64,000 nucleotides of DNA from Actomonas aquatica (GTDB lineage Bacteria > Verrucomicrobiota > Verrucomicrobiia > Opitutales > Opitutaceae): contig NZ_CP139781.1 in the NCBI RefSeq assembly GCF_019679435.2, positions 744,001-808,000 of the forward strand. The letters are read 5' to 3'. Made by a program: the position numbers and the translations under genes. Positions 28,423 to 37,400 of the stretch are shown piece after piece. How positions within the stretch are numbered: position 1 is the stretch's first letter; each line of letters opens with the position of its first letter. The notes under the pieces are model-generated. The model did no database searches. It saw only the letters and a list, made by a program, of their open reading frames with translations, and had not been told where the DNA came from.

Positions 28423-29406
28423 TCAGCCCATACGAGTGGAGCCGCCCCGCGGATGGGCTTGAGCATGGACTTCCTTTAGCCGCGCCACCGAAACGTGGGT
28501 GTAAATCTGGGTGGTCGCTAGGTTGGCGTGACCGAGCAGCTCCTGCACGAGCCGTAAGTCGGCCCCGGCATTCAACAGGTGGGTAGCGTAACTGTGGCGT
28601 AGCTTGTGGGGAGTCAAATCGAGCGGCAGATCGGCCAGCGCGAGGTAGCGTTTGAGCATAGTCTGCACTTGGCGCGGCCGCACCGGCGAGCCGTCGTGGT
28701 TTTGCACGACGATCGCGGTGGGACTGGAGATCGCGACATGATTCGTTTTCCAGTGCTGCAGCACGGCCATCGCCACGCGGCCCAGCGGACACATGCGCTC
28801 CTTGCCGCCCTTGCCCAGGATGCGGGCGCAGCCGTTGCTCTGATCAATTGCCCCGAAGGTCAGTCCGCAGAGCTCGCTGATGCGTAAGCCTCCGCCGTAG
28901 AGCAGCTCCATGATGAGGCGATCTCGCCAGCCGTCATGCGGGGTGATCGCCTCGTTTTCCATCAGGCGTTGGGGACCGAGCAGGAGGCGCTTGATCTGGG
29001 ACTCCGTCAGGAACATCGGCAGGCGCTTTTCCAGCTTCGGCAGCGGGATACCGGTGAAGGGATTGCGCAGCATCCGCCGCCGCGAAATCCAGAAGCGAAA
29101 GAATGAACGCAGCCCGGAGACGTGCAGATGCAAGGTGCAGCGGTCGAGCTGGCGCTGGGATTCGATCACAAAGTCGCGCATCTCCCGACGGGTGAGCTCA
29201 TCAAAGGGTTTGGCTTCGATTCCGGCGCCTTGCAGCCACGCGTAGAAACGCACGAAGGCGTGTCGGTAGTTCCGCACGGTGTGCGGCGAGTAGCGCCGCT
29301 CCTTGGCCAGCCAAACCAAAAAGGGGTCCAGCCACGCCGCGCTGACTTCAGCCGGCATCTCCGCGGCTTCCGGCTCAGGAGTTGGACTGGGCGGCGGCTT
29401 CGACAT
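28423..29406 (-). CDS. xerC: Tyrosine recombinase XerC-like
   Basis: A protein of 327 residues with the phage-integrase fold: an N-terminal SAM-like core-binding domain and a C-terminal catalytic domain. Catalytic residues are visible as Arg in GGGLRISELCGL, Lys in GKGGKERMCPL, H-x-x-R in LTPHKLRHSYATHL, His in LGHANLATTQIY and the Tyr in TQIYTHVS. It resolves chromosome dimers at dif as part of XerCD. It lies in a housekeeping neighbourhood with mazG, not next to phage genes, which favours a Xer role over an integrase. It overlaps mazG by 32 bases. Confidence 0.9.
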   Translation of the reverse strand: MSKPPPSPTPEPEAAEMPAEVSAAWLDPFLVWLAKERRYSPHTVRNYRHAFVRFYAWLQGAGIEAKPFDELTRREMRDFVIESQRQLDRCTLHLHVSGLRSFFRFWISRRRMLRNPFTGIPLPKLEKRLPMFLTESQIKRLLLGPQRLMENEAITPHDGWRDRLIMELLYGGGLRISELCGLTFGAIDQSNGCARILGKGGKERMCPLGRVAMAVLQHWKTNHVAISSPTAIVVQNHDGSPVRPRQVQTMLKRYLALADLPLDLTPHKLRHSYATHLLNAGADLRLVQELLGHANLATTQIYTHVSVARLKEVHAQAHPRGGSTRMG

Positions 29407-30043
29407 CCTGCATGACTTGGTCGGATTGGCGACGCAGGGCGCCCTCGGGATCGAGTCCCCGGGCGCGCGCCGCGGCGGCGAGAATGAACAATTCGCGCCC
29501 GAGCGTCGCGTCGTCCAAGGTCGCCGCCTTGGCGTCGATCGCGTCGCGCAGGGTCTCGTCGGGCACGGGCAGGCTCTTTTTCGTCACCTGTTTCCAGATC
29601 GATTCCGCCAGCATGGTGGCCGGCAAGCGCGGCGGCTGCGGTTTGAACAAACCCGTCGCGGGCGGACCGTTCTTCTTTTCCTGCGCTTTGATTTCCTCCC
29701 ATTTGGTGATGACCTCACCGGCCGAGCCGAGCCGGGCATGGTCGCCAAATACATGCGGATGGCGGCGCACGAGTTTTTCGTTCACTTCGCGCGCGACATC
29801 CTCGAGGTCGAAATGACCGGCTTCCTCGGCGATCTGCGCGTGGAAATAGACCTGGATCAACACGTCGCCCAGCTCCTCCCGCATGTGCGCCATGTCCGCT
29901 CGGTCGATGGTCTCGATCAGCTCGCTGACTTCATCGATCAAGCAACGCACCAGGGAGGCGTGGGTCTGCTCTTGGTCCCAAGGGCACCCGTCGGGCGCGC
30001 GGAGGCGGGCAATGGTGGTGCGCAGATCGTGCAGGGAACTCAT
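29375..30043 (-). CDS. mazG: MazG nucleoside triphosphate pyrophosphohydrolase
   Basis: A protein of 222 residues from ATG 30043 (MSSLHDLRTT); the long frame upstream of it is unsupported and overlaps trpC on the other strand. Motifs RLRAPDGCPWDQEQTHASL, EVSELIETI and EELGDVLIQVYFHA form the MazG all-alpha NTP-pyrophosphatase signature with the metal-binding Glu/Asp residues. It cleaves NTPs to NMP and pyrophosphate and may clear aberrant nucleotides. The E. coli enzyme (263 residues) has two such domains; this one is shorter and the second copy is partly degenerate. The 3' end overlaps xerC by 32 bases, so the two are co-transcribed and coupled. Confidence 0.92.
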   Translation of the reverse strand: MSSLHDLRTTIARLRAPDGCPWDQEQTHASLVRCLIDEVSELIETIDRADMAHMREELGDVLIQVYFHAQIAEEAGHFDLEDVAREVNEKLVRRHPHVFGDHARLGSAGEVITKWEEIKAQEKKNGPPATGLFKPQPPRLPATMLAESIWKQVTKKSLPVPDETLRDAIDAKAATLDDATLGRELFILAAAARARGLDPEGALRRQSDQVMQDVEAAAQSNS

Positions 30044-30163
30044 GGAGGCATGAGCAAACGGTCTTCGGCCCGGGGAGCAACATCCACCGGTCGTCCATCC
30101 CGGGAGACAGGCAAATTCGGTTCTGGTTTTCGGTCCCGGCCTGTGTTTCGTGGGCCTTGTATT

Positions 30164-30958
30164 ATGGCAGACAAACTCGACGAAATCATGGCATGGAAAC
30201 GGCAGGAAATTGCTCCGCTGGTGCGGGAGGTTTCCGTGGATGAACTTTCGGCGCTGCATGCCGAGTTGCCGCCAGTGCCTTCGTTTGCGCAGAACCTGCG
30301 CCGGGCGGATGGCGGCTTGGCCGTCATTGCCGAGATCAAGCGCCGCTCCCCGTCGGCCGGCGCCATCGCCACCGGCGTCGACGCCCCGACCCAGGCCCTG
30401 CGTTACCAGGCCGCAGGAGCCGATTGTCTTTCGGTGCTCACTGACCACAAATACTTTGGTGGCACGCTGGATGACCTGAGCAGCGTCACGGCAGGTTTTG
30501 CACTCAATCCGCCGGCGGTGCCCTGCCTGCGCAAGGACTTCATGGTGCACCCGATCCAAGTGCGCCACGCCCGCGAAGCGGGCGCCAGTGCCATCCTCAT
30601 CATCGTGCGCGCCCTCAGCGACGCGGACATCGCCCTACTCTATCGCAGCGCCACCGCGGCGGGCTTGGACGCCCTCTTCGAAGTGCACACCCAGCCGGAG
30701 CTGGACCGGGCCATTGCGGCCGAGGCCAAGATCATCGGCGTGAACAATCGCGACCTCGCCATCTTCAAAACCGATCTGGCCCTGAGTGAGCAGCTCATTC
30801 CGGGCATCCCGGACGGGGTCATTGCCGTGAGCGAAAGCGGCATCCACACCGCCGCCGATGCGGCTCGCGCCAAGGCCTGCGGCGCCCATGCGGTGCTGGT
30901 GGGCGAATCGCTGATGAAAGCGGCCGACCCGGCGGCGCTGCTGCAGTCCTTCCGCTGA
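30164..30958 (+). CDS. trpC: Indole-3-glycerol phosphate synthase
   Basis: A TIM-barrel enzyme of 264 residues that converts carboxyphenylaminodeoxyribulose phosphate to indoleglycerol phosphate in tryptophan synthesis. Motifs are LDEIMAWKRQEI at the start, VIAEIKRRSPSAG with the active-site Lys, FGGTLDDL, PCLRKDFMVHPIQV, NNRDLAIFKTD and SESGIHTAADA. The start at ATG 30164 gives the standard length, and the frame before it is non-coding. It stands alone, not with other trp genes, and I see no leader peptide or attenuator in the 120 bases between it and the divergent mazG. Confidence 0.96.
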   Translation: MADKLDEIMAWKRQEIAPLVREVSVDELSALHAELPPVPSFAQNLRRADGGLAVIAEIKRRSPSAGAIATGVDAPTQALRYQAAGADCLSVLTDHKYFGGTLDDLSSVTAGFALNPPAVPCLRKDFMVHPIQVRHAREAGASAILIIVRALSDADIALLYRSATAAGLDALFEVHTQPELDRAIAAEAKIIGVNNRDLAIFKTDLALSEQLIPGIPDGVIAVSESGIHTAADAARAKACGAHAVLVGESLMKAADPAALLQSFR

Positions 30959-30984
30959 GTCGCGCTGCCGGCGCGAAAAACAAA

Positions 30985-31011
30985 AACGCGACCCCGAGGT
31001 GGGGTCGCGTT
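30985..31011 (-). terminator. Terminator between trpC and mscS
   Basis: A perfect 11-bp stem, AACGCGACCCC with GGGGTCGCGTT, encloses a 5-base loop between two convergent genes. The T-rich tract follows on the minus strand (TTTTTG-TTTTTC), so it serves the mechanosensitive channel gene best and can also stop trpC transcripts. Confidence 0.8.
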
Positions 31012-31039
31012 CGTAAAGCGTTGGGCGATTAAACCGCGT

Positions 31040-31879
31040 TCAGGCCGACTTCGACTCGCTCTGATAGAGGTGGACGTCGCGCTGCGGATACGGGATCGAG
31101 CAACCGGCTTTCTCCAGTTCCACTTTCATCTTCTCGGTGGTGTCCATCTTGGTCTGGAGGAAGTCGGGCGAGTTGACCCAGAACCACGCCACGATGTCGA
31201 CGCTGCTGGAGCCCAGCTCCATCACGCCCACGATCGGAGCGGGATCCTTGAGGATGCGTTCGTCCTCGGCGATCACCCGGTTGATAGTGTCCTTGGCGAC
31301 GCGCAGGTCGTCGTCGTAGCTGACGCCCAGAGTGAGATCGATGCGGCGGGTGTCCTTCACCGAGTAGTTGACGATGGTGCCGCCCATGATCTGGCCGTTG
31401 GGCACGATCACCACCTGGTTCTGCGGCGTGCGCATGTTCGTATTGAAAATGCTGATACCCTCAACAATGCCCTTGGTGCCACCCGCCTCGATGAAGTTGC
31501 CCACGGTGAAGGGGCGGAAGATGATGATCATCACGCCGGCGGCGAAGTTGGACAGCGACCCCTGCAGGGCCAAACCCACGGCCAAACCGGCAGCACCGAG
31601 GATGGCGACCAGCGAAGTGGTTTCGACGCCGAGTTTCTCCAGCGCGGCCATCACGACCACCGCCAGCATCAGCACATTGGCGATCTTGGTGAGAAAGCCC
31701 GCCAGGGTGTCGTCGACCTTGGCCTTCTTGAAGGCCTTCAGGATCAGACCGGTCAGGATCTTCACCACGATGCGACCGATGATGAAGATCGCCAAGGCCA
31801 GCACGATTTTGGTCGCCCAGTCGATGCCGGTAGTCGCCAGCCAATCCTGGACAGAGAGTTCGGAGGGAGGTGTTTCCAT
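31040..31879 (-). CDS. mscS: Small-conductance mechanosensitive channel (MscS family)
   Basis: A protein of 279 residues from ATG 31879 (METPPSELS). Three hydrophobic segments are visible: TKIVLALAIFIIGRIVVKIL, IANVLMLAVVVMAALEKLG and the pore helix ILGAAGLAVGLALQGSLSNFAAGVMII, which carries the Ala/Gly pattern of MscS TM3. The cytoplasmic vestibule follows (RPFTVGNFIEAGGTKGIV, VPNGQIMGGTIVNYS). It releases solutes during hypo-osmotic shock. Family length is about 286. It converges on trpC with an intrinsic terminator between, and is divergent from rsmA. Confidence 0.92.
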   Translation of the reverse strand: METPPSELSVQDWLATTGIDWATKIVLALAIFIIGRIVVKILTGLILKAFKKAKVDDTLAGFLTKIANVLMLAVVVMAALEKLGVETTSLVAILGAAGLAVGLALQGSLSNFAAGVMIIIFRPFTVGNFIEAGGTKGIVEGISIFNTNMRTPQNQVVIVPNGQIMGGTIVNYSVKDTRRIDLTLGVSYDDDLRVAKDTINRVIAEDERILKDPAPIVGVMELGSSSVDIVAWFWVNSPDFLQTKMDTTEKMKVELEKAGCSIPYPQRDVHLYQSESKSA

Positions 31880-31981
31880 GTCGGCGCCATGATCTTGCAA
31901 AAGATGCCCCGGTCAAGTCGCTGCACCGGTCTGCAATGGAAATTGCCTGCGCCGCGCTATCTGCCTGAATCCCGAAACGTT

Positions 31982-32815
31982 ATGGCACTCACTCCTTCGA
32001 CCACTCGCGACCTGCTCACGCGCCTGGGGCATCATCCCAAACGGGCCTTGGGCCAGAATTTTTTGGTCGATGCCAACATCGTGCGCAAATCGGTCAGCAT
32101 GGCCGAAGTGGGCCCCTCGGATCATGTCGTGGAGGTCGGCCCGGGGCTGGGCACCCTGACCTCGGAACTGCTGGCCTCCGGGGCCAAGGTATGGGCAATC
32201 GAACGCGATGCTCGGCTGGCGGCGCACTTGCGGGACGAACTGGTGGCACCGGCCGCGGCGGGCCGTTTTGATTTGTTGGAAGGAGACGCAATGGAGCATC
32301 CGCGCGCGGGTCTGCCGGTCGAGCAGGCGGAGGCCGGATTTAAAATCGTGGCCAACCTACCCTACGCGATCTCCACGCCGTGGATGGAGGCAGTGCTGCA
32401 CGCTCCCCTGCCCCAACACATGGTGTTGATGCTCCAACTTGAAGCGGCCCAGCGATACATGGCGAAGCCGGGCACGAAGCAGTTTGGTGCCATCTCAATT
32501 TTCCTGCAGGCAGCCTTTGACATCGCGCCGGGCCATAAGGTGCCGACCAACTGCTTTCACCCGCGGCCCGACGTGGAGTCCTACCTGCTCAACCTCGTGC
32601 GCAAGCCGACGCCGTTCATCTTTGCCGATCCGGTGCGTCAGCTCATCCGCGCCTGCTTCCAGCAACGCCGTAAACAAATTGGAGCCCTCCTGCGCGGTAA
32701 ACTGCCCGACGACGGCAAGGCGTGGATCGAGAGCCTGGGGGCTTGGAGCATGGACGCCCGTGCCCGGCCGGAAGCGATCCCGGTCGCGGCATGGCAAACA
32801 CTTGCGGCGGCTTGA
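31982..32815 (+). CDS. rsmA: 16S rRNA adenine-N6,N6-dimethyltransferase
   Basis: A protein of 277 residues from ATG 31982 (MALTPSTTRDL). It dimethylates two adenosines near the 3' end of 16S rRNA (KsgA activity). Motifs are PKRALGQNFLVDANIV, SAM motif I VVEVGPGLGTLTSELL, the acidic motif II VWAIERDARLAAHL, DLLEGDAME, and the NLPY active-site box VANLPYAISTPW. FRPRPDVES-type HPRPDVESYLL is also present. Full length is normal. The next gene follows 32 bases later in the same direction but is unrelated. Confidence 0.95.
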   Translation: MALTPSTTRDLLTRLGHHPKRALGQNFLVDANIVRKSVSMAEVGPSDHVVEVGPGLGTLTSELLASGAKVWAIERDARLAAHLRDELVAPAAAGRFDLLEGDAMEHPRAGLPVEQAEAGFKIVANLPYAISTPWMEAVLHAPLPQHMVLMLQLEAAQRYMAKPGTKQFGAISIFLQAAFDIAPGHKVPTNCFHPRPDVESYLLNLVRKPTPFIFADPVRQLIRACFQQRRKQIGALLRGKLPDDGKAWIESLGAWSMDARARPEAIPVAAWQTLAAA

Positions 32816-32847
32816 AATCGCGACGCGGAAGGCGGAGGATTCCGGCT

Positions 32848-33552
32848 ATGAAAAGACTGAGCTGGCTCGCCGCTCTCACCCTGCTCGGTGCCACTGTAGG
32901 CGCTTCCACTCCTTTGGCAGCGCAGCAAACACCGTTTCTCTACGGCGTGCTGGAGGACAACCGCTATGAAGCGCCGAGTGGCGAATACACCCTGACTCTG
33001 CCCTCCCAAATCAGTTTGGGCGGCGAGATTCACGACACGCCGGAAGTCGTGACGCTGCAGGACCACCTCGCGCTGCACGCCAGTGTGGCCTGCTTCGGGC
33101 TCAATCTGAACTTGAAGCGACAGGACGAAACTCTCGGTCGCCGGGACTTTCTCGTGGGTTTTTTCCGCGAGCATGTGCAGCCGCAGTTTTTGCAGCGTTT
33201 TGCCGGAGCCGAGATCGAGAGTGCGCGCTTCACCCCGGAGCTGCTCAACGGTGCGCTTTTCGTCTACAACCTCCTGCCTGGCGGTTCGATGTTTGGCGAG
33301 CGGGTGCCGACCATGGAAGACGGCTCCGCTCCAGTCGCGAAGCGCGGCAATTTGTTGTTCCTACACAACAACCACATCTACGTGTTGAGCCTGGAGCTCG
33401 CTGAAAAAGTTCTCGCCCCGGCCAGCTTTGATCTGGGGCCGGAGGAACAAAACGCCTTGCTGCAGAAACGCCTGCTCGAGCTGGTGGGCCGGATGGATTT
33501 TCGCGCGCCCCTGCCGTTGCCGGCTCAGCCCGATACCGAGTCCGTGGGGTGA
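32848..33552 (+). CDS. Exported protein of unknown function
   Basis: A protein of 234 residues from ATG 32848 with a signal peptide (LSWLAALTLLGATVGASTPLA). The mature part has mixed charge, a short Pro-rich C-terminus (PLPLPAQPDTESVG) and no Cys pairs or repeats. Patterns such as LHASVACFGLNLNLK and FLVGFFREHVQPQFLQRF suggest an alpha/beta fold, but I recognise no family. It lies 32 bases after rsmA and may be read from the same transcript, though the functions need not be related. Confidence 0.65.
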   Translation: MKRLSWLAALTLLGATVGASTPLAAQQTPFLYGVLEDNRYEAPSGEYTLTLPSQISLGGEIHDTPEVVTLQDHLALHASVACFGLNLNLKRQDETLGRRDFLVGFFREHVQPQFLQRFAGAEIESARFTPELLNGALFVYNLLPGGSMFGERVPTMEDGSAPVAKRGNLLFLHNNHIYVLSLELAEKVLAPASFDLGPEEQNALLQKRLLELVGRMDFRAPLPLPAQPDTESVG

Positions 33553-33574
33553 GCCCGGCTACCGACTGAGTGCA

Positions 33575-34261
33575 TCAGCGTCGCACGGCGACTTTGACCA
33601 CCAACTGGTCAGCCCCCGCGGTCATGTGCTTGATCAGCACGCCCAAGAAAACGAGCACTCCACCCATCTCCATGGATTCCTCGACCGCCGTCCAAATGTT
33701 GTAGGGCAAGGTATCGAGTGCGTCGTTTTCGAGGAAGGGTTCGGTCAGCAATTCGATGCCCACGGCCCCTCCGACGTAGATCGCACCGCCGATGCAAAAC
33801 CCGACCGCCACACCCAGCGGGAGGCGACGCAGGAAGCGCAGGTAGAAGACGCCCACGCCCAGAGCCACGATTCCGCCGGGGATCGCCCAAGACATTTCGG
33901 TGACCGAGTTCAGGGTTTCGTGCATGCCGGCAATCTCGTCGATGGACAGAAACAGGAAACCTGCGGCCAGGACGCGCCACGCTATCAGACCCTGATTCTG
34001 CGCCTGATCGGTTTGGCCCCACGCGTGGGCCGCCAGCGTCAGCGCGGTGAACAGCAACGCCATCGCGGAATACCACGTGGGGAAACTGTCCTCCTCATCC
34101 ACGTCGAAGATCTGGCGGAACAGCCAAGGCAACTCGGTGAAGCGGTAATGTATCACCGTAAGTAAAACGTGGATACCAACCAGCACGCCGACGATGAGCC
34201 ACAGGGTGAGCAGCAATTTACGGCGGCTCAGAGACAGGGAAAGTGCGTTCGAGGAAGGCAT
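33575..34261 (-). CDS. Polytopic membrane protein of unknown function
   Basis: A protein of 228 residues from ATG 34261 (MPSSNALSL), after which the hydrophobic pattern begins. I count about six membrane segments, including LLLTLWLIVGVLVGIHVLL, YSAMALLFTALTLAAHAWG, IAWRVLAAGFLFLSIDEIAG and VAVGFCIGGAIYVGGAVGI. Two acidic-His motifs stand at membrane ends: SIDEIAGMHE and AVEESMEMGG. They are conserved-looking and could bind a metal, but I cannot name the family. It sits downstream of and co-directional with the large Ig protein, separated by the terminator at 34356-34385. Confidence 0.7.
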   Translation of the reverse strand: MPSSNALSLSLSRRKLLLTLWLIVGVLVGIHVLLTVIHYRFTELPWLFRQIFDVDEEDSFPTWYSAMALLFTALTLAAHAWGQTDQAQNQGLIAWRVLAAGFLFLSIDEIAGMHETLNSVTEMSWAIPGGIVALGVGVFYLRFLRRLPLGVAVGFCIGGAIYVGGAVGIELLTEPFLENDALDTLPYNIWTAVEESMEMGGVLVFLGVLIKHMTAGADQLVVKVAVRR

Positions 34262-34355
34262 GTTGGGGGCTTGGGCGGTGGTGAAACGAACGAAGCGTGC
34301 GAAGCGTTCAGAAAACAGTCGCGAGCGGCGGGCGGCAATCGCGGGATTGAGCCAA

Positions 34356-34385
34356 GAAAAAGGGGCCTCGATCAAACGAGGCCCC
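34356..34385 (-). terminator. Terminator of the large secreted gene
   Basis: On the minus strand GGGGCCTCG-tttgat-CGAGGCCCC forms a 9-bp stem followed by TTTTT. It lies 30 bases beyond the stop of the large gene and is a strong intrinsic terminator. Confidence 0.85.
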
Positions 34386-34413
34386 GAAAGATTTTACGTT
34401 GGGCGGCTGAGGA

Positions 34414-37400
34414 TCAACCCCACCAGCTCCAGATATTCCAGCTGCTGGACTTGGCGGATTTTCCGGACTTGGAAGACTGGCCGGACTTGGAGGACTGGCC
34501 GTAATGGTCGGACTTTCCGCCCGTGGAGGAGCCGCTGCTGCAGGAGTGGCCCCATTGGTCCTTCTTGGTGCAGCTGCCCCACCAGTTGATGTCGCAGTTG
34601 TCTTTCGAGGACTTGTCCGACTTGCCATACTTGTCGGACTTATTCGATTGGTCGGACTTGCCCGACTTGCCGGAGTGGTCACTGCAGGAGTGGCCCCACT
34701 GCCCCTTCTTGGTGCACTTGCCCCACCAATCGAAGCTGCAGCCATCCTTGTCAGACTTACCCGACTTGCCGGATTTGTCAGACTGTCCCGACTTGTCGGA
34801 TTTGTCAGACTGCCCCGACTTGCCGGACTTATCCGATTGGCCGGACTTGCTGCCACAATCGTGACCCCACTGGCCCTTCTTGCTGCATTTGCCCCACCAG
34901 TTGTAGTCGCAGCCTGATTTGCCGGATTTACCGGACTTGTCGGACTTATCGGAGTGGTCGGATTTGCCCGACTTGTCGGACTTGCCGCCGCAGTTGTGGC
35001 CCCAATCGCCCTTCTTTTTGCAGTGGCCCCACCAGTCGAAGTCGCAGCCCCCCTTACCGGACTTGCCCGACTTACCGGACTTATCAGAGTGACCCGACTT
35101 GCCCGATTTCCCGGAGTGACCCGACTTCCCGGATTTACCGGACTTGCCCGACTTGTCGGATTTGCAGGGATCGCCGCAGTCGGACTTGGTGTAGAAGACC
35201 TTGGAGGAGAGGAGCACCATCTCTTCGGAACCGGCATACTTCGGGCGATACACTTCGACACGGTATTCGTTGTCGCCCGCAGCCGTGGTGAAGAGCTTCT
35301 GGTAACGGGTGCCTTCGATCTTGTAGGTCAGGCCGGAGGCGGACTCGCCGTAGGTGTAGTAGGACTCCTCGCCGGTGTTCTCATCGATCACGGCGATGAT
35401 GACTTCCTGGTCGGTAACCGAGGTGCAGTCGTCGCAGAACAAGGTGAACTCGAGGAGTGCATCCTCGCCACCGCAGAACACGGTGCCGCGGGAGATAGCT
35501 CCCTTCCAGTAAACCGTGGTCGGGCAGTTCTCATCACCACCCGGATCGTCCTGCTCCACCACCGAAACGGTGATGGAATCTTCCGCCGAACGGTCTTGGT
35601 CGGAAACACCGGTCACCGAGATCACGTAGGAAGCGGACTCTTCAGAGGAAATGACACCGCTGCCGGTCACGACGCCTTGGCCGAGGCCGGAATGCGTCAC
35701 GGAGACGGGCTGGCCGTTTACGGTAACTACGAGTTCCTCGATGGTGCCGTAGGAGACGCTGGTCTCAAAGGTGAAGGGAATTTCGGTCACCGGGTCACTG
35801 GCGAAACGATTGACCTCCAAGCCGTCATCCGGCGTGAGGATCGTCGTCACCGGGGCCGGATAGATGCCGACGACCTCGAAGGACGTGCTCGTGACGGCGG
35901 AACCGTAGGCGGTCTCGCTGAGCGCGGTGATCGTGTAGGTGCCAGGCACGTCCAACACCAGCGAGGTCAGACCGGTCGCCTCGGTCGTGCCGAGTCCATC
36001 GATCGTCAGGTTGAGCGGAGTAGAGCTGCTGTCCGGGCCCAACAAGGTGGCCTCGAAAAGATCGATGGTGCCGAATTCGGTGTCGGTGAAGATGTCCACC
36101 GGGACCGTGGCGCCGGGGCCGCCGAAATCGAAGCTGAATTCAGAGCCGTCGACCGGCGTGTTGATCGTGATAGCGGGGGGATCGGCCATCAGTTCATTCA
36201 CGGAAATCGCGATGCTATCGGTGGCAGAGCCGCCTTCGCTGGTGACGGTCACTTTGATGGTGAAGGTATCCGCGACCGTGGTGCGAATCACGCCCTCGCC
36301 GGAAATGGAACCCGTCATGAGCCCCGTGAAGGTGGAGCTGGCGTTGGCCGGCTGACCTTCGCTGTCGAGCACGGTGACTTCGACCGTCTCGATGCCGCCC
36401 CAAGAAACGCCACCTTCGAAGGTGAAGGGGATCTCCGTCTCCGGTCCGCCTTGGAAGCGGGTGAAGCTGTCACCGTCGCCGGGGGTCGTGATGGTCACTT
36501 CCGGTTCCGGCAGCAGGGCAACCACTTGGAAGGTCGAGGAGGTGGTGGCCGTGCCGTGCGCCGTGGTGGTGGTCGCGGTCAGGGTGTAGATGCCCTCTTC
36601 AGCAATCACTTCCGAGGCGGAGCCAAAGGCATTGAGGTCACCCACCGTCCATCCCGACAGTGAAATCGGGGTGCCGTCGCGGGTGAGCTCGAGGGATTGA
36701 ATACCCTCTACCGGACCGCCGTCTTCGAGAGTGGTCGCGTTGACGAGGTAAGGAATGGAAGCACCGGCATCGACGCCCAACGTGTAGCTGTAGACGTGCA
36801 CCGAGGGCTTGAGCGGCTCGATGATCGAGATGGTAGGCGGCGGCACCACGCGAATGATGCTGAAGTCGGTCGTGGCCACGGCTTCGCCGATGCTGTTGGT
36901 CGCGGTCGCGGTCACGGTGTAGAGACCGGCTTCGGTGTAGCCCAGATCGGCCACGCCTCGCGCGAGGATCGTGTTGAGATCGGTGTAAGTGATTTCGCTC
37001 GGGTTGAGCACGCCGCGGTCGCTGACCGAAACGGTCAGGTCGGTGACCTCGTAGCCTTCGATGGCCGCACCGGTGGCTTCGATCGGCACGATGACCGGAG
37101 GACCGCCCACGGTGTAAACGTATTCGGCGCCGTCACCCGGGGAGGCTATGGCCACCGTCGGGGGCTCGCCGGAAATCGGGTTGATGACGAACACATTGAT
37201 GTAAGTGGCGTCATTAAGCACGGTGCCGGTGCCGCCCGGCTCGGAGGCCTCGCCCGGGAAGCCTTCAAAACGCAGACCGTAGGCGTAGTCGCCCGCGACG
37301 GCATCTTCCGGGCCGCGGAAGTAGATGCCGACCGCCAAGCGCTGCAGCGGGGCGGTGAAAGAGAAAGGCTCGGGAGCCGGACCGCGGAGCGCGATCTCGT

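Noticed and set aside
28423..29406. Tyrosine recombinase as a phage or island integrase
   Set aside because: Neighbours are mazG and trpC, it has XerC length, and no attachment site or phage gene is near; it fits chromosome dimer resolution better.
34417..35166. Repeats of the large gene as a CRISPR array
   Set aside because: Repeats are 9-15 bases, in one reading frame, without constant-length unique spacers, and lie inside a translated gene; no cas genes are present.
34954..36663. 569-codon plus frame over the large Ig protein
   Set aside because: Antisense shadow; low-complexity Gly/Arg/Asp pattern comes from the Ig-repeat codons.
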